From Bacteroidetes bacterium RIFCSPLOWO2_12_FULL_35_15 (GTDB lineage Bacteria > Bacteroidota > Bacteroidia > 2-12-FULL-35-15), in NCBI GenBank assembly GCA_001769385.1, contig MEPB01000013.1, positions 1 to 32,011 on the forward strand: a stretch of DNA of 32,011 nt. The letters are read 5' to 3'. Positions within the stretch are counted from its first letter, which is position 1. The number at the start of each line of letters is the position of its first letter. Both the position numbers and the translations under genes were made by a program. Shown in pieces: positions 8,990-16,576 of the stretch. The notes beneath the pieces were generated by a model. The model saw nothing but the letters and a program-made list of their open reading frames with translations, did no database searches and was not told the DNA's origin.

Positions 8990-9952
8990 ATGAAAAAAAT
9001 ATTTTTAATTTCCACAGTAATTTCACTTTCATCAGGTATAAGCTATGCCCAGACCACTGTTACCGATATTGATGGTAATGTGTATAATACCATAGCTATT
9101 GGGACACAACTGTGGATGAAAGAAAATTTGAGAACCACAAAATACAATGATGGTACTCCAATAGCTTATCCTGGCGCTAATGATTCGGCCTGGCAATATA
9201 ACTACACAGGTGCTTATGCCTGGTATAATAATGATTCAGCAACATATAGCGATTATGGAATCTTATATAACTGGTTTGCGCTTAGCCCAACTACCAACGG
9301 GGGAAGGAACATTTGCCCTGCAGGCTGGCATGTTGCAACAAGCAGCGAATGGAATAAAATGGAAAAATACCTTGACCCAACTACTGACACCACGCTGTAT
9401 GGAAGTGTGGGAACCACTATTGGTGCGCAGATAAAAGAAAGTGGAACTGCGCATTGGTATACAGGAAACACAGGTACAAACACCAGCGGATTTACTGCAT
9501 TAGGCGGAGGTGGCAGAAGTGAGTCCGGTGCTTATAGCTATTATACTTCTAACGCCAACTTTTGGACAGCAACTCCTTATGGCTCTACTGCCTGGTACAG
9601 GAGGCTTCAATACAACAGTTCACGCATTTATAAGTACGATCTTTCTAAAAATTCAGGATGGTCGGTGCGCGCTGTAAGAGATGGTTTAACCACAGGGTTG
9701 ATGGAAAACAACCCTATTGAAACCATTTTTATTTACCCCAATCCAAGTGAAGGAACATTTACTATTTCCCAAAACAACATCTCAAAAACTGAAATAGAAA
9801 TATACAATCTAATGGGCACACTTATTTATAAAACACAGTTCGCAAATCTTCAAATCACAATAGATCTGAGTAATCTAAGCAAAGGAATTTATTTAGTAAA
9901 ACTAATTGATACTAACAGGAACATACACAATCAAAAAATAATAATACAATAA
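8990..9952 (+). CDS. FISUMP-domain secreted protein with T9SS sorting domain
   Basis: 320 residues. A signal peptide (about 1-20, ISYA-Q) precedes a Fibrobacter succinogenes major paralogous domain (about 23-230). Its hallmarks are DIDGNVYNTIAIGTQLWMKENLRTT near the start, then GILYNWFA, CPAGWHVATSSEWN, GFTALGGG, FWTATPYGS and a final WSVRAVRDG. The fold relates to C-type-lectin/formylglycine-like surface domains. The C-terminus (about 243-320; YPNPSEGTFTIS, GIYLVKL, KIIIQ) is a type A T9SS sorting domain. Families of this type are surface-exposed and often multi-copy; the ligand is unknown. It probably forms a single-gene transcript with its own TATATTTG promoter. Confidence 0.93.
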   Translation: MKKIFLISTVISLSSGISYAQTTVTDIDGNVYNTIAIGTQLWMKENLRTTKYNDGTPIAYPGANDSAWQYNYTGAYAWYNNDSATYSDYGILYNWFALSPTTNGGRNICPAGWHVATSSEWNKMEKYLDPTTDTTLYGSVGTTIGAQIKESGTAHWYTGNTGTNTSGFTALGGGGRSESGAYSYYTSNANFWTATPYGSTAWYRRLQYNSSRIYKYDLSKNSGWSVRAVRDGLTTGLMENNPIETIFIYPNPSEGTFTISQNNISKTEIEIYNLMGTLIYKTQFANLQITIDLSNLSKGIYLVKLIDTNRNIHNQKIIIQ

Positions 9953-9956
9953 CCCT

Positions 9957-10083
9957 TGAAACACCCCGTACGAGCTAAGCTATAGCCCAGTATTGTGTGA
10001 CAAGGGCTTAGGTTGTTCTTTAAATGTAAGCTTTGCTTACACATTACAAAAACACCAGGCAGAGCCTGGCGCTTACTAAGTAA
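9957..10083. repeat. structured intergenic repeat, copy A (upstream of the AlkD-like gene)
   Basis: Three adjacent stem-loop elements are visible: GAGCTAAGC pairing loosely with GGGCTTAG (9973-10011), a perfect TGTAAGC-TTT-GCTTACA (10025-10041), and a perfect CCAGGC-AGA-GCCTGG (10055-10069). A diverged second copy lies downstream of the next gene at about 10888-11010, sharing GTACRAGCTAAGCT, AAATGTAA, GGCAGAGCCT and GCGCTTA in the same order. There is no T-run after the stems, so they are not ordinary terminators. Confidence 0.6.
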
Positions 10084-10151
10084 AAAAACAACGGCAGAAA
10101 AATTTGAACTTCTTATTTCTAATTATAAAGCAGATACATTTTTGACCGGTC

Positions 10152-10871
10152 ATGATTAAGAATCTCAGAAAAGACGTGCAGGCCATGGCTAACCCTCAGA
10201 AAGCAAAGCTGCTTCAGGGATTTTTTAAAACCGGCTCCGGTCAATACGGAGAAGGAGATATTTTCCTCGGCTTAACTGTTCCCCAATCAAGATCTATTGC
10301 CATAAAATTCAAACACCTTCCTTATTCCGAAATTACTGAACTATTAAAATCAAAAAATCATGAGGAACGGCTCATTGCCTTACTTATTTTGGTACATAAT
10401 TATAAGAGCGGAAATGAGAAGGAACAAAAAAAAATCTACAACTTTTATCTCAAGCATCTCCCGTATATTAATAATTGGGACCTTGTTGACCTGTCCGCTC
10501 ACAGCATAGTAGGAGCCTGGTTAATGGATAAAGACCGGAAACTGTTATTGAAACTTGCTTCCTCAAAAAATCTTTGGAGCCGCAGGATATCTGTCATTGC
10601 AACATTTCATTTCATAAAGTACGAACGATCCTCTGTATGGAGTTTCAAAATTGCTGAAATGCTTTTAAACGATAAGCACGATTTAATTCACAAAGCCGTT
10701 GGATGGATGCTTAGAGAAATCGGAAAAAATATTTCTCAGAAAGAAGAAGAAATTTTTCTTAAGAAACACTATAAACAAATGCCAAGAACCATGCTCAGGT
10801 ATGCCATTGAACGCTTCGATCCGGCATTACGAAAAGCATACATGACAAATAAAATTGAAATCAACGATTAA
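10152..10871 (+). CDS. AlkD-like DNA alkylation repair HEAT-repeat protein
   Basis: 239 residues, the usual size for the AlkD/AlkC-type HEAT-repeat DNA glycosylase family, which removes bulky or positively charged alkylated bases without base flipping. All-helical repeats run through most of the length. Residues expected at the DNA-facing cleft can be seen: W109 and D113 in NNWDLVDLSA, the arginines in LWSRRISV (about 144-145) and W185 in GWMLREIGK. By recollection these correspond to the Trp/Asp/Arg/Trp set of the Bacillus cereus enzyme. The gene is monocistronic by context and lies between two copies of a diverged intergenic repeat, which may mark an insertion or transfer junction. Catalytic activity is family inference. 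Confidence 0.92.
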   Translation: MIKNLRKDVQAMANPQKAKLLQGFFKTGSGQYGEGDIFLGLTVPQSRSIAIKFKHLPYSEITELLKSKNHEERLIALLILVHNYKSGNEKEQKKIYNFYLKHLPYINNWDLVDLSAHSIVGAWLMDKDRKLLLKLASSKNLWSRRISVIATFHFIKYERSSVWSFKIAEMLLNDKHDLIHKAVGWMLREIGKNISQKEEEIFLKKHYKQMPRTMLRYAIERFDPALRKAYMTNKIEIND

Positions 10872-10887
10872 TTGTAAAAGATCAAAA

Positions 10888-11010
10888 TCAAACATCTTGT
10901 ACAAGCTAAGCTGAATTTGTTAGTAGGGAATAGCTTAGTTTGTTTATTTAAAATGTAAACTCAGCATACAGGCAACACGGGCAGAGCCTAGCGCTTATCG
11001 AATCTGCTAA
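10888..11010. repeat. structured intergenic repeat, copy B (downstream of the AlkD-like gene)
   Basis: Diverged copy of the element at 9957-10083. The first stem is perfect here (CTAAGCT 10906-10912 with AGCTTAG 10932-10938). The second is degenerate (AATGTAAAC against GCATACA). The last is reduced to GGC-AGA-GCC. The order of conserved blocks is unchanged. Confidence 0.55.
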
Positions 11011-11041
11011 AAAATAAGAATATAATAAAACACTTTCCCAC

Positions 11042-11503
11042 ATGAGACGAAAAGAAAGAGAAATAAAAAGCAAAAAAGAAATGGAGGGGATCATCCAGGA
11101 AGCAATTATTTGCCGCTTAGGATTATCCGTAAATGATCAACCTTACATTGTTCCTTTGAATTTTGGTTATGAAAACAATGAACTGCATTTTCATTGTGCA
11201 ATAGGAGGAAAGAAAATGGAGATGATCAGAAAAAATAATAATGTATGTTTTGAAATAGAGACCGACACAAAGCTAATAAAAGGTGAACATGCCTGTGTGG
11301 GCTGGACAATGCATTACTCAAGCGTGATAGGTTTCGGGAAAGCATTTCTTATTGATGAACCGGATGAGAAAAAAAGATCCTTAGATATTATCATGAAACA
11401 ATATACCGGAAAATCAGAATTTGAGTATACCGAAAAAAATCTCAGAGGTGTTGGAATAATTAAAGTCGTTATTGAAAACATGACCGGTAAAAAAAATGGA
11501 TAG
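11042..11503 (+). CDS. pyridoxamine 5'-phosphate oxidase-like (NimA-type) flavin-binding protein
   Basis: 153 residues with a split-barrel FMN-binding fold. Family features: an N-terminal RRKEREIKSKKEMEGII helix, LGLSVNDQPYIVPLNFGYENNELHFHCA for the barrel core, KMEMIRKNNNVCFEIE for the flavin-side strand and helix, and YSSVIGFGKAFLIDE. This matches the COG3467-type proteins that include NimA nitroimidazole reductases, but most members have unknown substrates. A specific resistance role should not be assumed. The stop overlaps the start of the next gene by eight bases (ATGGATAG), so the two are almost certainly co-transcribed and translationally coupled. Confidence 0.88.
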   Translation: MRRKEREIKSKKEMEGIIQEAIICRLGLSVNDQPYIVPLNFGYENNELHFHCAIGGKKMEMIRKNNNVCFEIETDTKLIKGEHACVGWTMHYSSVIGFGKAFLIDEPDEKKRSLDIIMKQYTGKSEFEYTEKNLRGVGIIKVVIENMTGKKNG

Positions 11504-11909
11504 AAAAAAACTTATTAAAATATTTTTCTGTGGTTTATTTATTTTTGCTATGCAATTAATCGATGCTCAAAACATAAAACAAGATTCTTTAAAAAGTATT
11601 ACTACCATTGGTATTTTTGATGGCAAAAAGATCATGGTGGGTAATTTTGAAACGGAAGAAGTTTATAAGATAAATGAGTATTGTATTTTCCCTGCAAGTA
11701 TTTCAGAACAGCTGGCAGATTCTTTAAAAGGGAAAAAGATCCTGGTTACCGGTAAATTAAAAATTGTCGAAGGCAAAACGATGCCCGTTAAAACCAGTAC
11801 CGATAGCAGAATTTATGAACCCTATAACGAACCGGATAAAAAATTTATTATTGATCCCCTATTTACAATTGTGTATGATACCAGGGAACCTTTAATAAAA
11901 AGGAAATAA
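11496..11909 (+). CDS. small secreted protein of unknown function
   Basis: 137 residues. A signal peptide (about 1-24, IDA-Q) is followed by a compact alpha/beta or beta-rich domain with a single Cys and the segment LKGKKILVTGKLKIVEGK, which could be an OB-like strand pair. I do not recognise the family. It overlaps the upstream flavoprotein gene by eight bases and ends 32 bases before the next gene, so it may share a transcript with both. Export to the periplasm is predicted; there is no lipobox and no T9SS tail. Confidence 0.75.
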   Translation: MDRKKLIKIFFCGLFIFAMQLIDAQNIKQDSLKSITTIGIFDGKKIMVGNFETEEVYKINEYCIFPASISEQLADSLKGKKILVTGKLKIVEGKTMPVKTSTDSRIYEPYNEPDKKFIIDPLFTIVYDTREPLIKRK

Positions 11910-11941
11910 TTCATTATTTTAGCTGAATAAGAAAACCCATC

Positions 11942-13600
11942 ATGAAACAAAAATTAATTTTAACCGTGGCCATCTTCTGTATTACAATTAATGCATTCAG
12001 CCAATGGCAAACATATCCGTTTGCGCCTGCAGGCAGTGTTCTTAATTTCCCGCTTGATGATGGTAAACATACAGCCTTAACAACAACTACCGAATGGTGG
12101 TATATAAATTTGCACCTGATAGGTTCTGCACCTGCTTATAAAAAATATGATGTGATGTTATGCTACTTTAGTAAACCTGCCAACATGCGGATTTTCAATA
12201 TAGCTGATCCTGTTTCAGGAGTTTTTCATACGGATGTGAATCAAACACCTTTTACATTTTCACAACAAACCGGTCATTGGGATCTTACCTATACCATCCC
12301 ATTTTCAATAAGTGATTACTCCAGATGGACCTTCCCAACCAGTAATGAAACATTCACTTATTTTTTCCATGCTGTATCACCTGCTAATAATGACGGACTG
12401 GATGTTTCGGTTACCAGCAACCGAACACCTCTGATTGTTGGTGGGAATGGTTTTATTCCATTAGGTGGGGCAGGAGATTCCTCTTTCTATTATTCCTATT
12501 CAAATATGAAAGTGGAAGGAAGCATTAAATACAGTGGAATAGTAGATAGCATATCTTCCGGTATTGCATGGATCGACAGGCAATGGGGACCGTTTACGGT
12601 TGGAGTAAACAGTTCAAATATGTATGAATGGTTTTCGCTTCAGATGGATAAACCGGGCACAACGCTTGGTATTCCGCAAACTCCATCTGAATTTAATATC
12701 TGGCAAATATTTTCTGATTCCACCAACGTCCCCTATGACCGTGCATACAGACTTGTCAGCGGTATTTATCCTGACAACTCTCAGGATACAATTTCGAACT
12801 TCATTTTTGAACGAACAGGTTATTGGTACGATCCAGTGAATCACAAATATTATTCTCAGGGTTGGCGACTGATCAATCCTTCGAAAGGTATTAATATAGA
12901 TATGACTCCTGCAATTCAAAATCAGGTGATCAATGTAACCCTATTTAAATTTTGGGAAGGCAGCACCATTTTGAAAGGAACTGTTGAAAATCAACCGGTG
13001 GATGGATTAGGATTTGCAGAGCTTGTAGCTGCACGAAGCACTCCGATTACTATTCCTTCTGTTCCGGGAAATATAACAATTACCCCCTTCACAAACCATT
13101 ATTCAGTAAACTGGTCAACCAGTACACAAGGGACTTATCCGATAGGGGGGTACAGGGTTTTCAGATCTGCATCCAACGATGGATATTGGCAATATATAGC
13201 TACCACAACAAATTTATCATATAATGATTTTTCCGCATCGGCAGATACAGGATATTTCTATACAGTTACAAGTTTCGATAATCAAACTCATACATCAGCA
13301 AGTGCTTATGCAAATGCTGTATGGGTAGATCCTTTGTCATCAGGAGTTAATCAAATGGTAGTATCAGATAGATCAATAAAAGTTTATCCTAATCCTGCAA
13401 CTGATAAAATAACTATGGAGGTTCCTGAATTTAAAAATACAAGTTTGGAAATACTAAGCATGGATGGGCGGGTACTCAAAAATATATCACTGCAATCCGA
13501 AAAAACTCAACTAAATATTAGCAATTTAGCGAAAGGGATTTATATTCTGAAAGTAAAAAATGACAAAAAAATAATCACAAAAAAATTAATAAAACAATAG
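11942..13600 (+). CDS. secreted CrtC/AttH lipocalin-like protein with FN3 and T9SS sorting domains
   Basis: 552 residues. Signal peptide 1-20 (AFS-Q). Residues about 25-370 match the CrtC/AttH (hydroxyneurosporene synthase-like) double-lipocalin family: EWWY at 51-54, the paired-barrel core, WIDRQWG at 210-216 (family pattern W-D-x-x-W-G) and GFAELV near 369. A fibronectin type III-like domain follows (about 377-465; YSVNWSTST, GGYRVFRS, YFYTVTSFD). The last 75 residues are a type A T9SS sorting domain (YPNPATDKIT, GIYILKV, KKLIKQ). Known relatives hydrate carotenoids or are secreted lipid-related proteins. The fusion to a T9SS signal puts this one on the cell surface or outside. No carotenoid genes are nearby, so hydratase activity is not supported by context. 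Confidence 0.85.
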   Translation: MKQKLILTVAIFCITINAFSQWQTYPFAPAGSVLNFPLDDGKHTALTTTTEWWYINLHLIGSAPAYKKYDVMLCYFSKPANMRIFNIADPVSGVFHTDVNQTPFTFSQQTGHWDLTYTIPFSISDYSRWTFPTSNETFTYFFHAVSPANNDGLDVSVTSNRTPLIVGGNGFIPLGGAGDSSFYYSYSNMKVEGSIKYSGIVDSISSGIAWIDRQWGPFTVGVNSSNMYEWFSLQMDKPGTTLGIPQTPSEFNIWQIFSDSTNVPYDRAYRLVSGIYPDNSQDTISNFIFERTGYWYDPVNHKYYSQGWRLINPSKGINIDMTPAIQNQVINVTLFKFWEGSTILKGTVENQPVDGLGFAELVAARSTPITIPSVPGNITITPFTNHYSVNWSTSTQGTYPIGGYRVFRSASNDGYWQYIATTTNLSYNDFSASADTGYFYTVTSFDNQTHTSASAYANAVWVDPLSSGVNQMVVSDRSIKVYPNPATDKITMEVPEFKNTSLEILSMDGRVLKNISLQSEKTQLNISNLAKGIYILKVKNDKKIITKKLIKQ

Positions 13601-13640
13601 TCCTTTAAAGGCACTAACAATGTAAATTTAAAAATCAACT

Positions 13641-14201
13641 ATGAAAAAAATAACTATTCTATTACTGTTTATATCATTACTGGCATGTAACAAAAACACA
13701 AAAGAAGAAACATCAAACACAAAAGTGTTATGGGCAGAAAATGTTCAATCTACTGTGCCTATGGAAAGAAATACTTTATGGACAAAAGAAGATTGGGAAA
13801 CGGTTTACAACTATGATAAAGAGAAAATATTTACATCCATTACCAATGCTGTTTTGTCAGGAAAATTAAAGGCATATATTGACTATCCGGGGACTGCATT
13901 TTCTGTTAAAGAATTTGAAAACATTCTTGTACAATGGGATTCAGCTCAGGTTGAAGATATAAATAATCTGGGTACATTTATTAATGCGTCTGTTAAGTCT
14001 GAGATAACATCAGATGATATTGTGCAACTTAAATTTAATGAGAAAATAGAATTAGATACCGTTTCCTATACACTTAATAAAAAGGTTTCCTTTGTAACTT
14101 TCGTTTCTTATAAATATGATAATGTTGGGGAGATCCTCGGATTAAAAAAATTATTTGATGTGAAGTTGAATGATGGTACAGAAAATAAGAAAGAAAAATA
14201 A
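13641..14201 (+). CDS. lipoprotein of unknown function
   Basis: 186 residues. A type II signal peptide with lipobox LLAC (Cys16) predicts a lipid-anchored periplasmic or outer-membrane protein. The mature part is hydrophilic with alternating helices and strands and no other Cys beyond the anchor. I recognise no domain. It begins 40 bases after the CrtC-like gene and could be in the same transcript. The start codon is well supported because the signal peptide begins MKKITILLLF. Confidence 0.8.
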   Translation: MKKITILLLFISLLACNKNTKEETSNTKVLWAENVQSTVPMERNTLWTKEDWETVYNYDKEKIFTSITNAVLSGKLKAYIDYPGTAFSVKEFENILVQWDSAQVEDINNLGTFINASVKSEITSDDIVQLKFNEKIELDTVSYTLNKKVSFVTFVSYKYDNVGEILGLKKLFDVKLNDGTENKKEK

Positions 14202-14318
14202 TTGAGAAACTGCAAGATTTAAAACCTTATTAGATTGAATGATACGGAATAACATTCTTTAACAATTTATTTGATACTTAATATTGTTCGATTAACAAGT
14301 ATTTCGTAAACTTATAGT

Positions 14319-15002
14319 ATGTTTACAAAATCCGTTAAATTAATTCCGTCAAAAATAATGATCACATTAGTAGTGCTTACAGTAAGTGCTTGCGGACAAA
14401 CCTCAAATTCTGAAAAAGTAATGAATAATAGCAATGAAAAAGAAATAAAGACAACTGAAAACAATGTTTCAACCTCTGATACCATTACACTTGGAGGCGG
14501 TTGTTATTGGTGTGTGGAAGCAGTTTATGAAATGTTAAAAGGTGTTATTAAAGTGGAGTCGGGTTTTTCAGGTGGCACGGTAAAAAATCCTTCGTATCGT
14601 GAAGTATGCAACGGAACAACAGGACATGCGGAAGTGGTACAAATAACATACGATACTACAAAAACATCCTTAGACGAAATTTTAAAAGTGTTTTTTACGG
14701 TACATGATCCTACAACACTCAATCAACAAGGTGCTGATATTGGAACACAATACCGTTCAGTGATCTTTTACAGAAATGAAACTCAATACAATACTGCCAA
14801 AAGTATCATCGATACGCTAACAAAGGAAAATGTTTACGGAAAACCAATTGTGACTCAGTTAGCTGAGTTCACAACATTTTATAAGGCAGAAGATTATCAC
14901 CAGAATTATTATGATCAACATAAAGAAGAGCCTTATTGCAGAATGGTGATACAGCCAAAAATTGAAAAATTTGAAAAAATATTCAAAGATCGACTGAAAT
15001 AA
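14319..15002 (+). CDS. msrA: peptide methionine sulfoxide reductase MsrA, lipoprotein form
   Basis: 227 residues. Residues about 55-227 are a complete MsrA domain, which reduces methionine-S-sulfoxide in proteins. Motifs: GGGCYWCVEAVYEMLKGV (catalytic Cys62, second Cys65), GFSGGTVKNPSYREVCNGTTGHAEVV, FFTVHDPTTLNQQGADIGTQYRS, and a terminal EEPYCRMVIQPKIEK with a candidate resolving Cys. The N-terminal extension has a lipobox (VSAC, Cys25), so the enzyme is probably anchored in the periplasm or at the outer membrane rather than cytosolic. An internal Met at residue 14 would still give a lipoprotein signal. The gene converges on the next minus-strand gene with a gap of only 19 bases. Confidence 0.95.
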   Translation: MFTKSVKLIPSKIMITLVVLTVSACGQTSNSEKVMNNSNEKEIKTTENNVSTSDTITLGGGCYWCVEAVYEMLKGVIKVESGFSGGTVKNPSYREVCNGTTGHAEVVQITYDTTKTSLDEILKVFFTVHDPTTLNQQGADIGTQYRSVIFYRNETQYNTAKSIIDTLTKENVYGKPIVTQLAEFTTFYKAEDYHQNYYDQHKEEPYCRMVIQPKIEKFEKIFKDRLK

Positions 15003-15021
15003 ACAAGCCTCAATGATCGTA

Positions 15022-16506
15022 TTATTGCTTAATAAATTTTTGAGTAAGTAATTTATTTTCTTGTTTTATTTTTAGAAAATATATTCCGCTTGGTAAGTTT
15101 GAAATATCGATCTTATTTTTATACCGAACTGAAATCAATTTTTCTCCAACCAAATTAAATACTTCAATTTGTGTTTGTGCATACTCATTTGTTGGTCCCG
15201 AAATATTTAGTTCGGTTTGAGCCGGATTGGGATAAATGGAAATGTTGTTATCTGCTGATAAATTTGAAATCCCCGCACTTAATGGAGTGTATGTTCCTTT
15301 TCTGTATTTTACTGTTCCTGTAGCATCGTCCTGCCAGACAACATGCACAACGCCATTGGAAATAGCTACATCCGTAGTGGTCACTGCAGCAGCTGTTCCG
15401 GTCGCAACAGTGTCATACCCCGCAGGGAAACCGGTATGAATATTCGTTGTAAAAACCAAGGCCAGTTGAGAGCTTCCTGATGTTGCCTGTTTCCATACTT
15501 TTGCAACAGCAGTATTGTAATTTGCGATGCGTGGAAAATTTTGTTGAAGAAGCCCTGAGAAATTTCCTGTAATAGATGTTCCTGTTGAGGATGCTAATAC
15601 GGACAATGAACTTTTGTTTGAATAAATCAGGTTTTTTCCACTTGCTCCACTCATATATACAGTGTATAAGGAGTCATCAACAATAACAGCATCAGGGCCA
15701 CTTGCCGGACAAGAGCTTAGCATCCAGTTATGTTGATCCACATTAATTCCTGTTGGAAAAGAGGCTCCATTATCTGTAGAAATTCCGGTCCATACATCGC
15801 GTATGTTACTTAGGTTATCTCTATATATCATGGCGACTTTATTAGATGAAGCAACTATTGCTCCGGGGCAGCAATCACAAACTTCAGCTAAACCACCGGA
15901 ATATCCACTGGCTTTTACATCCGTTGTGAAAGTACTTCCATAATCTGCTGATCGGGAAACAACCCATCTGGAATCACCGAAAGTTGAATTAAATTTCATG
16001 AATGCAACAATCGGATTACCGTTTTCATCAGTTGCAAGTGTCGGAAAACGACTCAGACTATCGGCAATATATTCAACACGAACAGGAGCGGAAAAACTCA
16101 CACCTCCATTGAAGGAGCGAACAACATAAACTTTGCTGGTGTCTTCATTCGTTTGTTTGAAGGTAACATACACCGTATCACCTTTTGAAGCAATATCCGG
16201 TCCGGCCCAATAAGCTGTAAATACAGGCATTGTTGTAGGATTAAGTTGAACAGGAGTAGTAAAAGAACTACCGCTCCAGCGGGAGAACATCAGTTTGTTT
16301 GTATTTGAATTTCCCCATATAACAAGAGGGTTGCCACTGGCATCCGTTACGATACGAGGACGTTTATTGTTAAAAGAATTTGCCGCAATATTACTTGATG
16401 ATGACCAGGAGATGCCACTTTGTGAGAACATAAATAAACCGGAGATCATAAGTAGTAAGAATAAAATAGTTCTCTTTGATCTTTGTAGTGTTTCTGATAG
16501 TTTCAT
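15022..16506 (-). CDS. sialidase-like BNR-propeller T9SS protein with CDCC cysteine cluster
   Basis: 494 residues from the ATG at 16506. That start is preferred because it places a signal peptide (RTILFLLLMISGLFMFSQ) near the N-terminus; an upstream ATG at 16575 would add 23 residues. The body is a beta-propeller with Asp-box repeats (SFNGGVSF 131-138, SADYGSTF 186-193, STDNGASF 243-250). Cysteines C210, C212 and C213 (VCDCCPG) and C266 (SCPASGP) form a likely metal or disulfide cluster. The C-terminus is a type A T9SS sorting domain (YPNPAQTELNISG, GIYFLKI, KFIKQ). I see no arginine triad of true sialidases, so glycosidase activity is doubtful. It lies 70 bases after the helicase gene on the same strand. 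Confidence 0.85.
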   Translation of the reverse strand: MKLSETLQRSKRTILFLLLMISGLFMFSQSGISWSSSSNIAANSFNNKRPRIVTDASGNPLVIWGNSNTNKLMFSRWSGSSFTTPVQLNPTTMPVFTAYWAGPDIASKGDTVYVTFKQTNEDTSKVYVVRSFNGGVSFSAPVRVEYIADSLSRFPTLATDENGNPIVAFMKFNSTFGDSRWVVSRSADYGSTFTTDVKASGYSGGLAEVCDCCPGAIVASSNKVAMIYRDNLSNIRDVWTGISTDNGASFPTGINVDQHNWMLSSCPASGPDAVIVDDSLYTVYMSGASGKNLIYSNKSSLSVLASSTGTSITGNFSGLLQQNFPRIANYNTAVAKVWKQATSGSSQLALVFTTNIHTGFPAGYDTVATGTAAAVTTTDVAISNGVVHVVWQDDATGTVKYRKGTYTPLSAGISNLSADNNISIYPNPAQTELNISGPTNEYAQTQIEVFNLVGEKLISVRYKNKIDISNLPSGIYFLKIKQENKLLTQKFIKQ

Positions 16507-16576
16507 AGTATAAAAATTAGCTGTATGGAATCTGGAAATTAAATTTTTCATTTTCGGTAATTTCAAATAATTCAAA

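Noticed and set aside
9957-10083. Integron attC-like site before the AlkD-like gene
   Set aside because: There are inverted repeats but no recognisable R'/R'' core sites and no integrase gene; the pairing layout does not match attC.
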